DNA of 64,000 nucleotides from contig NZ_BOPF01000032.1 of assembly GCF_016863615.1 (NCBI RefSeq), positions 1 through 64,000 on the forward strand. The letters run 5' to 3'. This DNA comes from Virgisporangium aliadipatigenens. Lineage in GTDB: Bacteria > Actinomycetota > Actinomycetes > Mycobacteriales > Micromonosporaceae. Made by a program: the position numbers and the translations under genes. Position 1 is the stretch's first letter; every line of letters begins with the position of its first letter. This document shows positions 23,429-31,680 of the stretch, one piece after another. Below the pieces are notes generated by a model. That model worked only from the letters and a program-made list of their open reading frames with translations. It did no database searches and was not told the origin of the DNA.

Positions 23429-25381
23429 TCAGCCTCGACGCCCCCGACGGGCGCGCATGTAGTCACTCACCACATACCGTCCGAGATCCTCGGCCTCCGG
23501 CGTGAAGACCCGGCCGCCACAGCGCCGCGCCACCGCGTCGATGAACCGCCGCAGCCCCGGATCGTCGCCCAGCATGAACAGGTTGATCGTCGCTCCGTAG
23601 CGGGTGATCTCGTCGACCTCCGCGATGGTGGCCTCGATCGTCTCCCGGCGCGGCGGCCAGTCGAAGAACGCCTCGCCGTCGTCGAGCAGGTGCGACGTCG
23701 GCTCCCCGTCGGTCACCACGAGCACCACCGGCTCCGCGCCCGGGTGCTTGCGCAGGTGCCGGCCGGCGATGCGCAGCGCGTGCTGCAGGTTGGTGCCCTT
23801 GGCGTAGTCCGGCTCGACACCCGCCAGTTCGTTCTGGGTCAGCGGCATCGCGTACCGGCCGAAGCCGATGATCTGCAGCGCGTCCTGCGGGAACTTCGTC
23901 GCCACCAGGTGCGACAGGGCGAGGGCGGTCTGCTTCATCGGGCCCCAGCGGCCGTCGAGCACCATCGAGACGGAGAGGTCCACGCAGAGCGCGACAGCGG
24001 CCGATGCGCGATTTTCCGTCTCGACGACCTCGAAGTCCTCGACCTGAAGAGTGACGGTGGATCCGGGCGCGCGCTTGACCGCGTTCCCGACCGTGCGGAC
24101 CACGTCGAGCGGCTGCTCGTCGCCGAACTCCCACGGCCGCGACGCGCCCGTCGCCTCGCCCGCCGCACCGGCGCTGCGCACGTCGTGCTGACCCCGCCGA
24201 CCGGCCTCCAACTCGGAGAACGCCCGCTTCAAGGCCGTGTTGCCCAGCCGCCGCAGCGCCTTCGGGCTCAACGTCGGCCCGTCGTCGCCCCGGGCCAGCC
24301 AGCCCTGCCGCCGCAGCTCCCGTTCGAGCTCCTGGAGCCGTCGCACGTCGTCCGCCGCCGCACGACCCAGCTGCCGCTGCACCGCCTCGACGTCGATGTC
24401 GTCGAGCGTGGCACCGGGGTGCTCCTGGCCCAGCTGGTCGAGGAGGTCGTCCAGCTCGGACAGCTCGCCGAGGGCGTTGGCGGCGTCGCCGTAGCCGAGG
24501 TCGGGGCCGTTGCCCTGCATGCGTTCGCGGCGGTCCCAGTTGAGGTCCGGGCGCAGCGTGCGCAGGTTGGCGCTCAGCGCGGCCATCTCACCGGCGAGGT
24601 CGGCGTTGCCGAGGGCCTGCTGCATGAGGCCGGCCAGCTCCTCGCGCTGCTGCGGGGTGAGCGAACGCATGAGCCGTTCGGCCGCCGCCGCCCGCCGCGC
24701 CAGGGCGTCGATCAGCTCGTCGATGGACTCCGGATTCTCCGGGAAGAACTCGCCGTGCTTGGCCATGAAGTCCCGGAACGCCTGCTCGGTGTCCTCGCCG
24801 CGGGCCTGCTTGTCGAGCAGCCCGTTGAGGTCGTGCAGCATCTCCCGGATGGCCTCGCCGGTGCGCGGATCCGCCCCCTGCAGCGCGTCCTTCAGCCCCT
24901 CGAAGCGCTGGCCGAGCACCTCGTTGCGCAGCCCGTCGAGGATCTGCTGGTACAGCTGCCGCGCCTCGTCGCTCGCCCAGTTGTACCCGGACAGTTCCTC
25001 GACCGCCTTGGCGGTGGAACGCGGCAGGTTGTCCAGCATCGCCTCGGCGAAGCGGGCGTCGTCGCCGTCGCGGCCGGCCAGTTCCTCGCGTTCGGCCGCG
25101 AGCGCCTGGTCGAGCTGGGCGCGCGCCTTGGTCACCGCCCCGTCGAGGTTGCCCCGGCGCAGCGCCTCGCGGCGCATCCGGCGGGCCCGGGCGGCCAGTT
25201 CGTCCAGCCCCCGCCCGCCGTCGGGGCCGCGCCGGAGCATGTCCCGCAGCGCGTCGCGCAGGCTCCCGCCGGCGAGCACCTCGGCACCCACCTGATCGAC
25301 CGCCGCCCGAACGTCGTACGGCGGCGCGAGCGGATCGGGCCCGCCCCGCCACGCCCCGTACCGGAAGCGGTTGTTGGTCAT
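23429..25381 (-). CDS. VWA domain protein (partner of MoxR-type AAA ATPase)
   Basis: A 650-residue soluble protein. Its N-terminal two thirds are helical and rich in Arg/Glu/Leu; the C-terminal part (about 450-650) is a von Willebrand A domain with the metal site 'CVDLSVSMVLDG' and 'VVLVVTDGEPTSHLLDDG'. It follows the AAA gene in the same orientation, the standard MoxR-VWA arrangement in which the ATPase and the metal-binding partner assemble or activate a client complex. The start MTNNRFRYGAW fits the family; the frame is open upstream across an inverted repeat, but that extension is unlikely to be coding. Confidence 0.9.
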   Translation of the reverse strand: MTNNRFRYGAWRGGPDPLAPPYDVRAAVDQVGAEVLAGGSLRDALRDMLRRGPDGGRGLDELAARARRMRREALRRGNLDGAVTKARAQLDQALAAEREELAGRDGDDARFAEAMLDNLPRSTAKAVEELSGYNWASDEARQLYQQILDGLRNEVLGQRFEGLKDALQGADPRTGEAIREMLHDLNGLLDKQARGEDTEQAFRDFMAKHGEFFPENPESIDELIDALARRAAAAERLMRSLTPQQREELAGLMQQALGNADLAGEMAALSANLRTLRPDLNWDRRERMQGNGPDLGYGDAANALGELSELDDLLDQLGQEHPGATLDDIDVEAVQRQLGRAAADDVRRLQELERELRRQGWLARGDDGPTLSPKALRRLGNTALKRAFSELEAGRRGQHDVRSAGAAGEATGASRPWEFGDEQPLDVVRTVGNAVKRAPGSTVTLQVEDFEVVETENRASAAVALCVDLSVSMVLDGRWGPMKQTALALSHLVATKFPQDALQIIGFGRYAMPLTQNELAGVEPDYAKGTNLQHALRIAGRHLRKHPGAEPVVLVVTDGEPTSHLLDDGEAFFDWPPRRETIEATIAEVDEITRYGATINLFMLGDDPGLRRFIDAVARRCGGRVFTPEAEDLGRYVVSDYMRARRGRRG

Positions 25382-25395
25382 GTGATCCCGCCCGA

Positions 25396-25491
25396 GATCG
25401 GGGCGGCGCCCGAGTCGCCGCCTTCCCTCGTCACTACGGTCGCTGCGCTCCCTACGCTCCTCGGTCCAGGCGGCGCCGCGCCGCCCCGATC
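25396..25491. repeat. 14-bp perfect inverted repeat between the AAA and VWA genes
   Basis: GATCGGGGCGGCGC (25396-25409) and its complement (25478-25491) enclose 68 bases, including repetitive CGCTGCGCTCCCTACGCTCC-like sequence. On the minus transcript this would fold directly before the VWA start and could tune expression between the two genes. Confidence 0.6.
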
Positions 25492-25499
25492 CGTGCTCA

Positions 25500-26936
25500 T
25501 TATTTGCTTCCGTACACGGTGCGCCCACCTTCGGTGAGGTCCTTGGAGAGCCGGCGGGTCAGGTGCAGCCCCTCGAGCGCGAACTCCACCGCCGACGCCG
25601 CCTGCGCACGCGTCGGCGCGTCGCCGAAGCCGAGCCGTTCGAGCACCTTCGCCAGCCCCGGAACGCGGCCGACCTGGCGCAGCACCTCCTCGGCGGGGAC
25701 CAGTTCGCCCGTCTCGATGACGCCGCCCTCGGAGACGATGCCGGTGAAGCCGGACAGGTCCAGCCCACTCAGCCGCGCCCGGAACGTCTCCGCCGTCGCC
25801 GTGCGCAGCAGGTGCGCCAGGATCTCGACCTCACGCCCCTCCTCGCCGCTCTCGAACTCCACCTTGCCCCGCAGGGTGCTGGTGACCGTGATCGTGTCGC
25901 AGATGCGCGCCACGGCGTCCGGTTCCCCAAGAAGGGCGGAACGTCGGAGCGCGGACGCCGACACGGTCTCCGCCCCCGCGATGGCGAAGCGGGCCGACAC
26001 GCCCGAGCGGCTGTCCACCGCCGGCGACTCACGCACGGCGCGGGTGAACCGGGCGATCACCTCGACCAGGTGCTCCGGCACCTCGGCGTGCAGCTGCGCC
26101 TCCTGACGGATCAGCTCCGTCTCCAGCTCCAGGTCCAGCGGGTAGTGCGTGCGGATCTCCGCGCCGAAGCGGTCCTTCAGCGGTGTGATGATCCGGCCGC
26201 GGTTGGTGTAGTCCTCCGGGTTGGCGCTCGCCACGAGCAGCACGTCCAGCGGGATCCGCAGCTGGTAGCCGCGCACCTGGATGTCGCGCTCCTCGAGCAC
26301 GTTGAGCAGCGCCACCTGGATGCGTTCGGCCAGGTCGGGCAGCTCGTTGACGGCGAAGATGCCGCGGTTGGTGCGCGGCACCAGGCCGAAGTGGATGGTC
26401 TCCGGGTCGCCGAGCGTGCGGCCCTGGGCCACCCGGATCGGGTCGACGTCCCCGATGAGGTCGCCGACGCTCGTGTCGGGGGTGGCGAGCTTCTCCCCAT
26501 ATCTCATCGAACGGTGCAGCCAGGCGATCTTCAGGTCGTCACCGGCCTCTTCGGCGGCACGCCGCGACGCGGGGCTCACGGGGTGGAACGGGTGCTCGTT
26601 CAGCTCGGAGCCGGCGATCACCGGGGTCCACTCGTCGAGCAGGGACACGAGCGAACGGATCACGCGGGTCTTGCCCTGCCCGCGCTCACCCAGGAGCACG
26701 AGGTCGTGGCCGGCCAGCAGGGCACGCTCCAGCTCGGGCAGAACGGTGTCCTCGTAGCCGACGACGCCGGGGAAGCGCTCCTCGCCCGAACGGATGCGGG
26801 CCAGCAGGTTTTCGCGGAGCTCCTGCTTGACGGTGCGGTACCGATGACCACTGGAACGCAGCTCACCGGCGGTGCGCGGCAGGTCTGCCGGCGCGACGGG
26901 CAGGGCGGACGGAGCCTGGTCAGGCGTTACTGTCAC
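25500..26936 (-). CDS. MoxR/Mg-chelatase-like AAA+ ATPase
   Basis: A 478-residue AAA+ protein. Walker A GERGQGKT is at 83-90, the Walker B-like 'IFAVNELPDLAE' near 190-201, sensor 1 'LLVASANPEDYTN' near 232-244 and an arginine finger region 'GRIITPLKDRFGAEI' near 245-259. The C-terminal half is helical. It is cotranscribed with the VWA gene downstream and probably drives remodelling of an unknown client. The GTG or ATG start near 26936 has no competing candidate. Confidence 0.92.
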   Translation of the reverse strand: MTVTPDQAPSALPVAPADLPRTAGELRSSGHRYRTVKQELRENLLARIRSGEERFPGVVGYEDTVLPELERALLAGHDLVLLGERGQGKTRVIRSLVSLLDEWTPVIAGSELNEHPFHPVSPASRRAAEEAGDDLKIAWLHRSMRYGEKLATPDTSVGDLIGDVDPIRVAQGRTLGDPETIHFGLVPRTNRGIFAVNELPDLAERIQVALLNVLEERDIQVRGYQLRIPLDVLLVASANPEDYTNRGRIITPLKDRFGAEIRTHYPLDLELETELIRQEAQLHAEVPEHLVEVIARFTRAVRESPAVDSRSGVSARFAIAGAETVSASALRRSALLGEPDAVARICDTITVTSTLRGKVEFESGEEGREVEILAHLLRTATAETFRARLSGLDLSGFTGIVSEGGVIETGELVPAEEVLRQVGRVPGLAKVLERLGFGDAPTRAQAASAVEFALEGLHLTRRLSKDLTEGGRTVYGSK

Positions 26937-27010
26937 CGCTCGACGCTAGCTCGGGAACGTTACGGTCGGCCGCCTCTCGCCGGTACGCGCAGAGCTGAAA
27001 ACTGATCCAC

Positions 27011-27739
27011 ATGCTCTTTGACTTGTCCGGGCGCACCGCCCTCGTGACGGGCGGCAGCTCGGGGATCGGCCGGGCGATGGCCGCCGCGCTGGCGGGTGCG
27101 GGAGCCCGGGTGGTGCTGATGGCCCGCGGCGAGGGCCCGCTCCGGGAAGCCGCTTCGGAGATGGGCGCGACGTACGTGCCCGCCGACGTCGGCGACCGCT
27201 CCGCACTGCTGCGGGCCGCGGAAGCCGTCGGCGACGTGGACATCCTGATCAACGCCGCGGCCGTGAACCTGCGCCCGCCGATGGACGAGCTGACCATCGA
27301 GCAGTGGGACACCACGATCGAGGTGAACCTGACGGCGCCGTTCCTGCTCGGGCAGCACTTCGGACCCCGGATGGCCGAACGCGGCTGGGGCCGCATCATC
27401 AACATCGTCTCCCAGCAGGCGACCCGGGCGTTCGGCAACAGCGGCGCGTACGGCGTCTCCAAGGCCGGGCTGGCCGGGCTCAGCCGCTCGCAGGCGGAGG
27501 CGTGGTCCGCGCGCGGCGTCACCTCGAACGCCGTCGCGCCCGGGTTCGTGCACACGCCGCTGACCGACTTCGTCGCGAGCGATCCGGTGCGCAGCCGGGC
27601 ATTGGCGGAGCGCACGATGATCGGCCGGAACGGCGTCCCGGCGGACTTCGCGGGAGTGGCGGTCTGGCTGGCCGGCCCCGGTTCGGAGTACGTGACCGGC
27701 CAGTTGATCTCCGTCGACGGCGGCTTCTCGGTCCACTAG
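27011..27739 (+). CDS. Short-chain dehydrogenase/reductase (SDR)
   Basis: A 242-residue classical SDR. The cofactor loop TGGSSGIG is at 13-20; catalytic Ser134, Tyr147 and Lys151 are present in 'INIVSQQ' and 'GAYGVSKAG'; the usual NNAG is INAA (80-83). The C-terminal 'YVTGQLISVDGGFSVH' is typical of FabG-like enzymes. Ser/Arg around residues 37-39 ('MARGEG') suggests NADP(H), tentatively. Divergent from the AAA-VWA operon and apparently single; substrate unknown. Confidence 0.92.
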   Translation: MLFDLSGRTALVTGGSSGIGRAMAAALAGAGARVVLMARGEGPLREAASEMGATYVPADVGDRSALLRAAEAVGDVDILINAAAVNLRPPMDELTIEQWDTTIEVNLTAPFLLGQHFGPRMAERGWGRIINIVSQQATRAFGNSGAYGVSKAGLAGLSRSQAEAWSARGVTSNAVAPGFVHTPLTDFVASDPVRSRALAERTMIGRNGVPADFAGVAVWLAGPGSEYVTGQLISVDGGFSVH

Positions 27740-27931
27740 TGTGCTGCCGCGTCGGTGTCCGCAAGTATTGGGGCCGTACACAGGTTATAAGCGGGCGATG
27801 AGGTGCAGATGTCCCCACTATTTGTGTAGACCAGGAAACCGCATCGACGGCAGCATCGGCGTAGGCTCGAGAATTACGGCGGACCTGTCGGTCGGAAATT
27901 GTTCGGTCCGCGCCAGCACTCCCCTGGGGTG

Positions 27932-29173
27932 ATGACGATGGCACCTTCCGGACGTCCGATCGGCGAGGCCCTCGGAGTGATTCGCCGCCGCCGAGGTCTC
28001 ACCCAGGAGCAGCTCGCCGAGCGCTCCGCCGTGTCGTTGAGCGTGATCCGCAAGCTGGAGCGCAACGACCGCGACTCGGCGTCCCTGGCGACTCTGCGCA
28101 AGCTCGCCGGCGCGCTCGACGTGACAACGGTCGAGCTGTTCCAGCCGACGCCCCAATTCGAGCGCCCGCCAGCGGACGACGACGGAGAGCTGTATGCCAT
28201 TCGCCGCAGCCTTCAACCGGCGCGCAGTCTGGGCAGCCAACCGGCCGTGACGCTCGCCGACGTCGAGCAAACTCCGACCCTCGACACGCTCCGCGACTCG
28301 GTACGCGAGATCAACGGTCTGTTCAGAGACTCGAACTACGCCGCTGCGGTGGCGGCGTTGCCGAGCGCCATCGAGCATGCCCGCCTGGCCACCATGGATC
28401 CCCCGGCAACTGAGCGGGACGAGATGTGGCGACAGCTGTCCCAGACCTACCTGACCGCGGGGATGATCCTCATTCAAATCCGCCGGGACGATCTCGCGTA
28501 CCACGCCCTCGGACTGGCGATCGATGCCGGCCGAGAGATCAACGACGATGTCCTGGTGGCCTCGGCAGTCTGTTCGGAAAACTGGCTGCTGACCCGGCAG
28601 GGCCGCTTCGACGACGCAGAGCGAGCCGCCCTGAACAGCGCAGAGGCGATCGAGCCGAGCTTCACCCGCTCGCCACTCTGGCACGTCGCGGTGTGGGGTT
28701 GGCTGAACCTCGGCGCCGCAGCTGCTGCCACTCGCAACAACCGGGTCGACGTCGCCGACGAGGCGCTCCGACGGGCCCGCGCGGCGGCATACATCACCGC
28801 CAGGTACCGGTCACCGCACGTGGCCCACTGGACCGGACTGTCGCCGTCGGTGGTAACGATGCGGCAGGTCGAGTTGGCGGTGGTGGCTGGTGACGTCGAC
28901 CAGGCGCTGCGCCATGCCCGGGAAGTTCCGGACGACGCCACGCCCCGGGTGACCCACCAGCGCTTCCTGCTTGACGTCGCTGCGGCTCACTTGGAGCGAC
29001 GGCAGCGTGAAGAGGCCCTGGCCATCCTGCTCGGCCTGCACTCGACGGTCCCGGGTTGGTTGCGCCATCAACGGTACGCCCGCAGCCTCACCGGCCAATT
29101 GCTTCGAGGGCGGGCCCGGACGATCCCCACGCCGCTGCGGGAGTTGGCCGACTTCCTGGACGTGCAGGACTGA
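27932..29173 (+). CDS. XRE-family regulator with TPR-like sensor domain
   Basis: A 413-residue protein: an N-terminal Cro/CI helix-turn-helix (about residues 8-63, 'RRRRGLTQEQLAERSAVSLS', then 'VIRKLERN'), followed by a long all-helical region like the tetratricopeptide-type sensor found in peptide- or metabolite-responsive actinobacterial regulators. The ATG at 27932 follows CTGGGGTG; an earlier in-frame Met (27899) has no ribosome site. Two small proteins follow in the same orientation. A perfect TGACCCA/TGGGTCA dyad overlaps its stop codon. Confidence 0.9.
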   Translation: MTMAPSGRPIGEALGVIRRRRGLTQEQLAERSAVSLSVIRKLERNDRDSASLATLRKLAGALDVTTVELFQPTPQFERPPADDDGELYAIRRSLQPARSLGSQPAVTLADVEQTPTLDTLRDSVREINGLFRDSNYAAAVAALPSAIEHARLATMDPPATERDEMWRQLSQTYLTAGMILIQIRRDDLAYHALGLAIDAGREINDDVLVASAVCSENWLLTRQGRFDDAERAALNSAEAIEPSFTRSPLWHVAVWGWLNLGAAAAATRNNRVDVADEALRRARAAAYITARYRSPHVAHWTGLSPSVVTMRQVELAVVAGDVDQALRHAREVPDDATPRVTHQRFLLDVAAAHLERRQREEALAILLGLHSTVPGWLRHQRYARSLTGQLLRGRARTIPTPLRELADFLDVQD

Positions 29174-29187
29174 CCCATCCTGGGTCA
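29171..29187. promoter_or_regulatory. Perfect 7-bp dyad at the end of the XRE-TPR gene
   Basis: TGACCCA, three bases, TGGGTCA. It begins at the stop codon of the regulator and precedes the two small genes, so it may be an operator for them or a short terminator. Too short for certainty. Confidence 0.4.
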
Positions 29188-29294
29188 CTGTCCAATGTAG
29201 ACACACCAAACTGACCCGCCACGCACCTTCACGCAGGGTGAAAGATTGAGCACGATCGAGGAAGTGCAGCGGTCGGCGAATTGGTGGGGTAGCG

Positions 29295-29543
29295 ATGACG
29301 GCGACGTATCTCACCGCATCGGTGTGGGCGGTCATCGAACGCGCCCAGGCCGAGATCGACCGCCATGTCGCCGCCGGGGTGGACGGCCGCTGTCTCGGTT
29401 GCAACGAGCGGGAGCCGTGCTCATCACGAGCTGCCGCTCATTCCGTCTTGGCGCGGTCGAATTCCCTTCCGCTTCGGCGGCCCGGCCTGGCAAGTCGAGG
29501 TGTCTCGGCGGATTCACGTTTCAACGGGTTCGCCGAAACGTAG
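29295..29543 (+). CDS. Small Cys-containing protein following the XRE-TPR regulator
   Basis: An 82-residue protein, ATG start with GGGG ten bases upstream. The N-terminus is a clear amphipathic helix ('VWAVIERAQAEIDRHVAAG'), then 'CLGCNEREPC' (three Cys, possible metal site) and an Arg/Pro-rich end 'LPLRRPGLASRG'. The pattern recurs, as I recall, in short proteins of Pseudonocardiaceae encoded beside XRE-type regulators. Function unknown. Overlapping frames from 29246 look like noise. Confidence 0.7.
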   Translation: MTATYLTASVWAVIERAQAEIDRHVAAGVDGRCLGCNEREPCSSRAAAHSVLARSNSLPLRRPGLASRGVSADSRFNGFAET

Positions 29544-29621
29544 TTCGCGCTCCGTTCAGTTTCTTTCCGAATTCGATCGGCTCGTCCTCACCGACAGGAC
29601 GGGTCTGAGGAGTGTGCCCTC

Positions 29622-29927
29622 ATGTCTGACGTCATCGCGCATCACGCCTGGTGTGACCCGACGCAGTGCGCCGTCGACCGGCCCGACTCATGCCATCGCG
29701 GCGCGGTCCATCGCATCGATTCGGTCTTCCTGGGAGATGTGGAAATCGCGATGCAACTCGTTGCCAATGCCGACGATCCGATCGGGGAGGCTCCGGTGGT
29801 GCTGGAGGTGCGGCTGATCCGTTCGTTCGGGGTGAGCGTCGAGGGTTACCACCTGGGCGGCAAGGCCGTGCGTCAGTTGCACGCGCTGCTCGGCCGGCTG
29901 ATGCCCGCACTCCCCGCGGAGATCTGA
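29622..29927 (+). CDS. Small hypothetical protein with N-terminal His/Cys motif
   Basis: A 101-residue protein with a GAGGAG site upstream of ATG. The start 'HHAWCDPTQC' and 'DSCHRG' within the first 26 residues could bind metal; the rest is beta-rich then helical ('VVLEVRLIRSFG', 'AVRQLHALLGRLM'). It follows the 82-residue gene with 78 bases between. No family recognised; context suggests it belongs to the same small regulatory set. Confidence 0.7.
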   Translation: MSDVIAHHAWCDPTQCAVDRPDSCHRGAVHRIDSVFLGDVEIAMQLVANADDPIGEAPVVLEVRLIRSFGVSVEGYHLGGKAVRQLHALLGRLMPALPAEI

Positions 29928-30085
29928 GCCGTCGGGCCAGCGCGATCTTCCCGGTAGGCGCCTCGACCGACGCCCACACCCCGTCCGCGAAGCGGAACGC
30001 CCGCCGCACGGCGAAGTACGCGGTGAACTCCTCCTCGGCGCGACCCATGCCATATAGGCGAACGCGGGCCCGGGGATCGGTTGCC

Positions 30086-30670
30086 CTACTTCCAGACGAG
30101 TTCGGCGAAGGTGGGGCCGGCCGCCTCCGGGTGCCGCTGGCGCAGGAGTTCGCCGGCGAACGTCGTCGGCCGGGCCTTGCGCGGATCGCGGAGCGCCTGC
30201 GCCACGATCACGTCCATGAGCCGCTGCGCCACGTCGCCGCGCGGCAGGGCGGCGAGCGCCTCGGGCGGCACCTTCGCGGCCGGCCCGGCGACGTCGAGCA
30301 TCGTTCCGGCCTGCATCAGGCGCACCTCGGCCGGGCTGCGCTTGGTCAGTCCCAGCGAGGTGTGCAGGGCGATCGCCTCCCACACCACGCCGACGCGTGA
30401 CGCGGCCATCCCGGCCGACTCCAGGAAGGCGGCCGCCGCGTCGGCCCCGTCGACCTCGAACCGCTGCCCGGTGTCGGCGGCGTCGGTGAGCCCGAGGTCG
30501 TGCAGCAGGGCGGCGACGAAGAGCAGTTCGTCGTCGAACTCCTCGCCGCCGGCCTCCCCGACGGCCCGCCCGAAGAGGTAGGCGCGCAGGCAGTGGTGGG
30601 TGAGCCAGTCGGGTTGGGTCTCCCTGGCATATCGCAAAGCGGCGTCGGCAAGGGGTGTGGAAGGCGTCAT
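30086..30670 (-). CDS. HD-domain phosphohydrolase-like protein
   Basis: A 194-residue protein with an HD domain: 'HHCLRAYLFGRAVGE' near 25-39 supplies the first His, 'LLFVAALLHDLGLTD' near 49-63 the HD pair, and 'WEAIALHTS' a later His. Similar small HD proteins include cyanamide-hydratase-like and nucleotide phosphohydrolase families; the substrate cannot be told here. Divergent from the GlxA-type regulator, which may control it. The stretch 29928-30085 downstream holds no convincing gene. Confidence 0.85.
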   Translation of the reverse strand: MTPSTPLADAALRYARETQPDWLTHHCLRAYLFGRAVGEAGGEEFDDELLFVAALLHDLGLTDAADTGQRFEVDGADAAAAFLESAGMAASRVGVVWEAIALHTSLGLTKRSPAEVRLMQAGTMLDVAGPAAKVPPEALAALPRGDVAQRLMDVIVAQALRDPRKARPTTFAGELLRQRHPEAAGPTFAELVWK

Positions 30671-30741
30671 GCGAAGGATCCTGCGGCGACCGAAAGCAAC
30701 ATACGAGTGGCCAGAAAGACTATCTCCGCTAAGTTCGCGAC

Positions 30742-31680
30742 ATGCGTGTCGTCGCCGTGCTCGCCCTGCCGGGAGTGGTCGGGTTCGATCTGATGGTGCC
30801 GTGCGTGGTGTTCGGGGCCGCCTCGGATCGGGTTCGCCGGTACGAGGTGCGGGTCTGTGCCGCACCCGGGGCGGGCAGCACCACGCGGCGCTACGGCGGG
30901 CTGACGTTCCGGGCGCCGTTCGGGCTGGACGGGTTGGACGATGCGGACCTGGTCGTCGTGCCCGGCTACGACCTGCGCATCCCGGAGCCGCCGGCGGCGC
31001 TCGACGCGCTCAGAAGGACCGCCCGGCGGGCGACCGTCGCGTCGATCTGCACGGGGGCGTTCGCGCTCGCGGCCGCCGGGCTCCTCGACGGGCTGCGCGC
31101 CACGACCCACTGGCAGTACGCCGCCCTCCTGAAGGAACGGCACCCGCGCGTGGAGGTCGCCGCCGACGCGCTCTACCTCGACAACGGCAGCCTGCTCACC
31201 TCGGCCGGGGTGGCCGCCGGCCTGGACCTCTGCCTGTACCTGGTGGGGCGCGACCACGGGGCGGCCGTCGCGGCGGAGACCGCCCGCACCGTCGTGATGC
31301 CGCTGCACCGCGACGGCGGGCAGGCCCAGTACGTCGCCTACACGCCGCCCGCCGACGCGACGGCCATCGCGCCGCTGCTCGACCGGCTCCGCGCCCGGCT
31401 CGGCGAGCCGCTGACCCTGGCGAGCATGGCCGCCGCCGGCGGGATGAGCGTGCGCAGCCTCCAGCGGCGCTTCGCCGACCAGGTCGGGAGCAGCCCGCTG
31501 CAGTGGCTGCTGCGCGCGCGGATCGACCGGGCGCGGCAACTGCTGGAGACCACCGACCTGCCGATCGACCGGGTGGCGGCGGAGGTCGGGTTCGGGTCGC
31601 CGGTGACGCTGCGGCACCACTTCGGGCGGGTTGTCGGGGTGGCACCCACCGCGTATCGGGCCACGTTCCAAGGAAAATAG
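30742..31680 (+). CDS. GlxA-type AraC-family transcriptional regulator
   Basis: A 312-residue regulator with an N-terminal DJ-1/PfpI-like domain (about 1-170; nucleophile-elbow-like 'VASICTGAFALAAAG' near 95-109) and a C-terminal AraC helix-turn-helix pair (about 215-310; 'MSVRSLQRRF', 'DRVAAEVGFGSPVTLRHHFG'). Such proteins respond to small metabolites through the N-domain. It is divergent from the HD gene and its stop abuts the acyl-CoA synthetase start, so it may control both. Confidence 0.92.
   Translation: MRVVAVLALPGVVGFDLMVPCVVFGAASDRVRRYEVRVCAAPGAGSTTRRYGGLTFRAPFGLDGLDDADLVVVPGYDLRIPEPPAALDALRRTARRATVASICTGAFALAAAGLLDGLRATTHWQYAALLKERHPRVEVAADALYLDNGSLLTSAGVAAGLDLCLYLVGRDHGAAVAAETARTVVMPLHRDGGQAQYVAYTPPADATAIAPLLDRLRARLGEPLTLASMAAAGGMSVRSLQRRFADQVGSSPLQWLLRARIDRARQLLETTDLPIDRVAAEVGFGSPVTLRHHFGRVVGVAPTAYRATFQGK

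Noticed and set aside
27741-27931. Short plus-strand frame between the SDR and XRE-TPR genes
   Set aside because: No ribosome site or protein-like composition; most likely the promoter region of the regulator.
29246-29608. 120-residue plus-strand frame overlapping the 82-residue gene
   Set aside because: Its translation is Arg/Ser/Pro noise, whereas the overlapping frame at 29295 has a helix, an ordered Cys motif and a closer ribosome site.
29930-30048. Minus-strand start MGRAEEEFTAYFAVRRAFRF resembling a protein N-terminus
   Set aside because: After about 36 residues it turns into low-complexity Arg/Pro sequence antisense to the 101-residue gene. It may be a gene fragment but cannot be supported.
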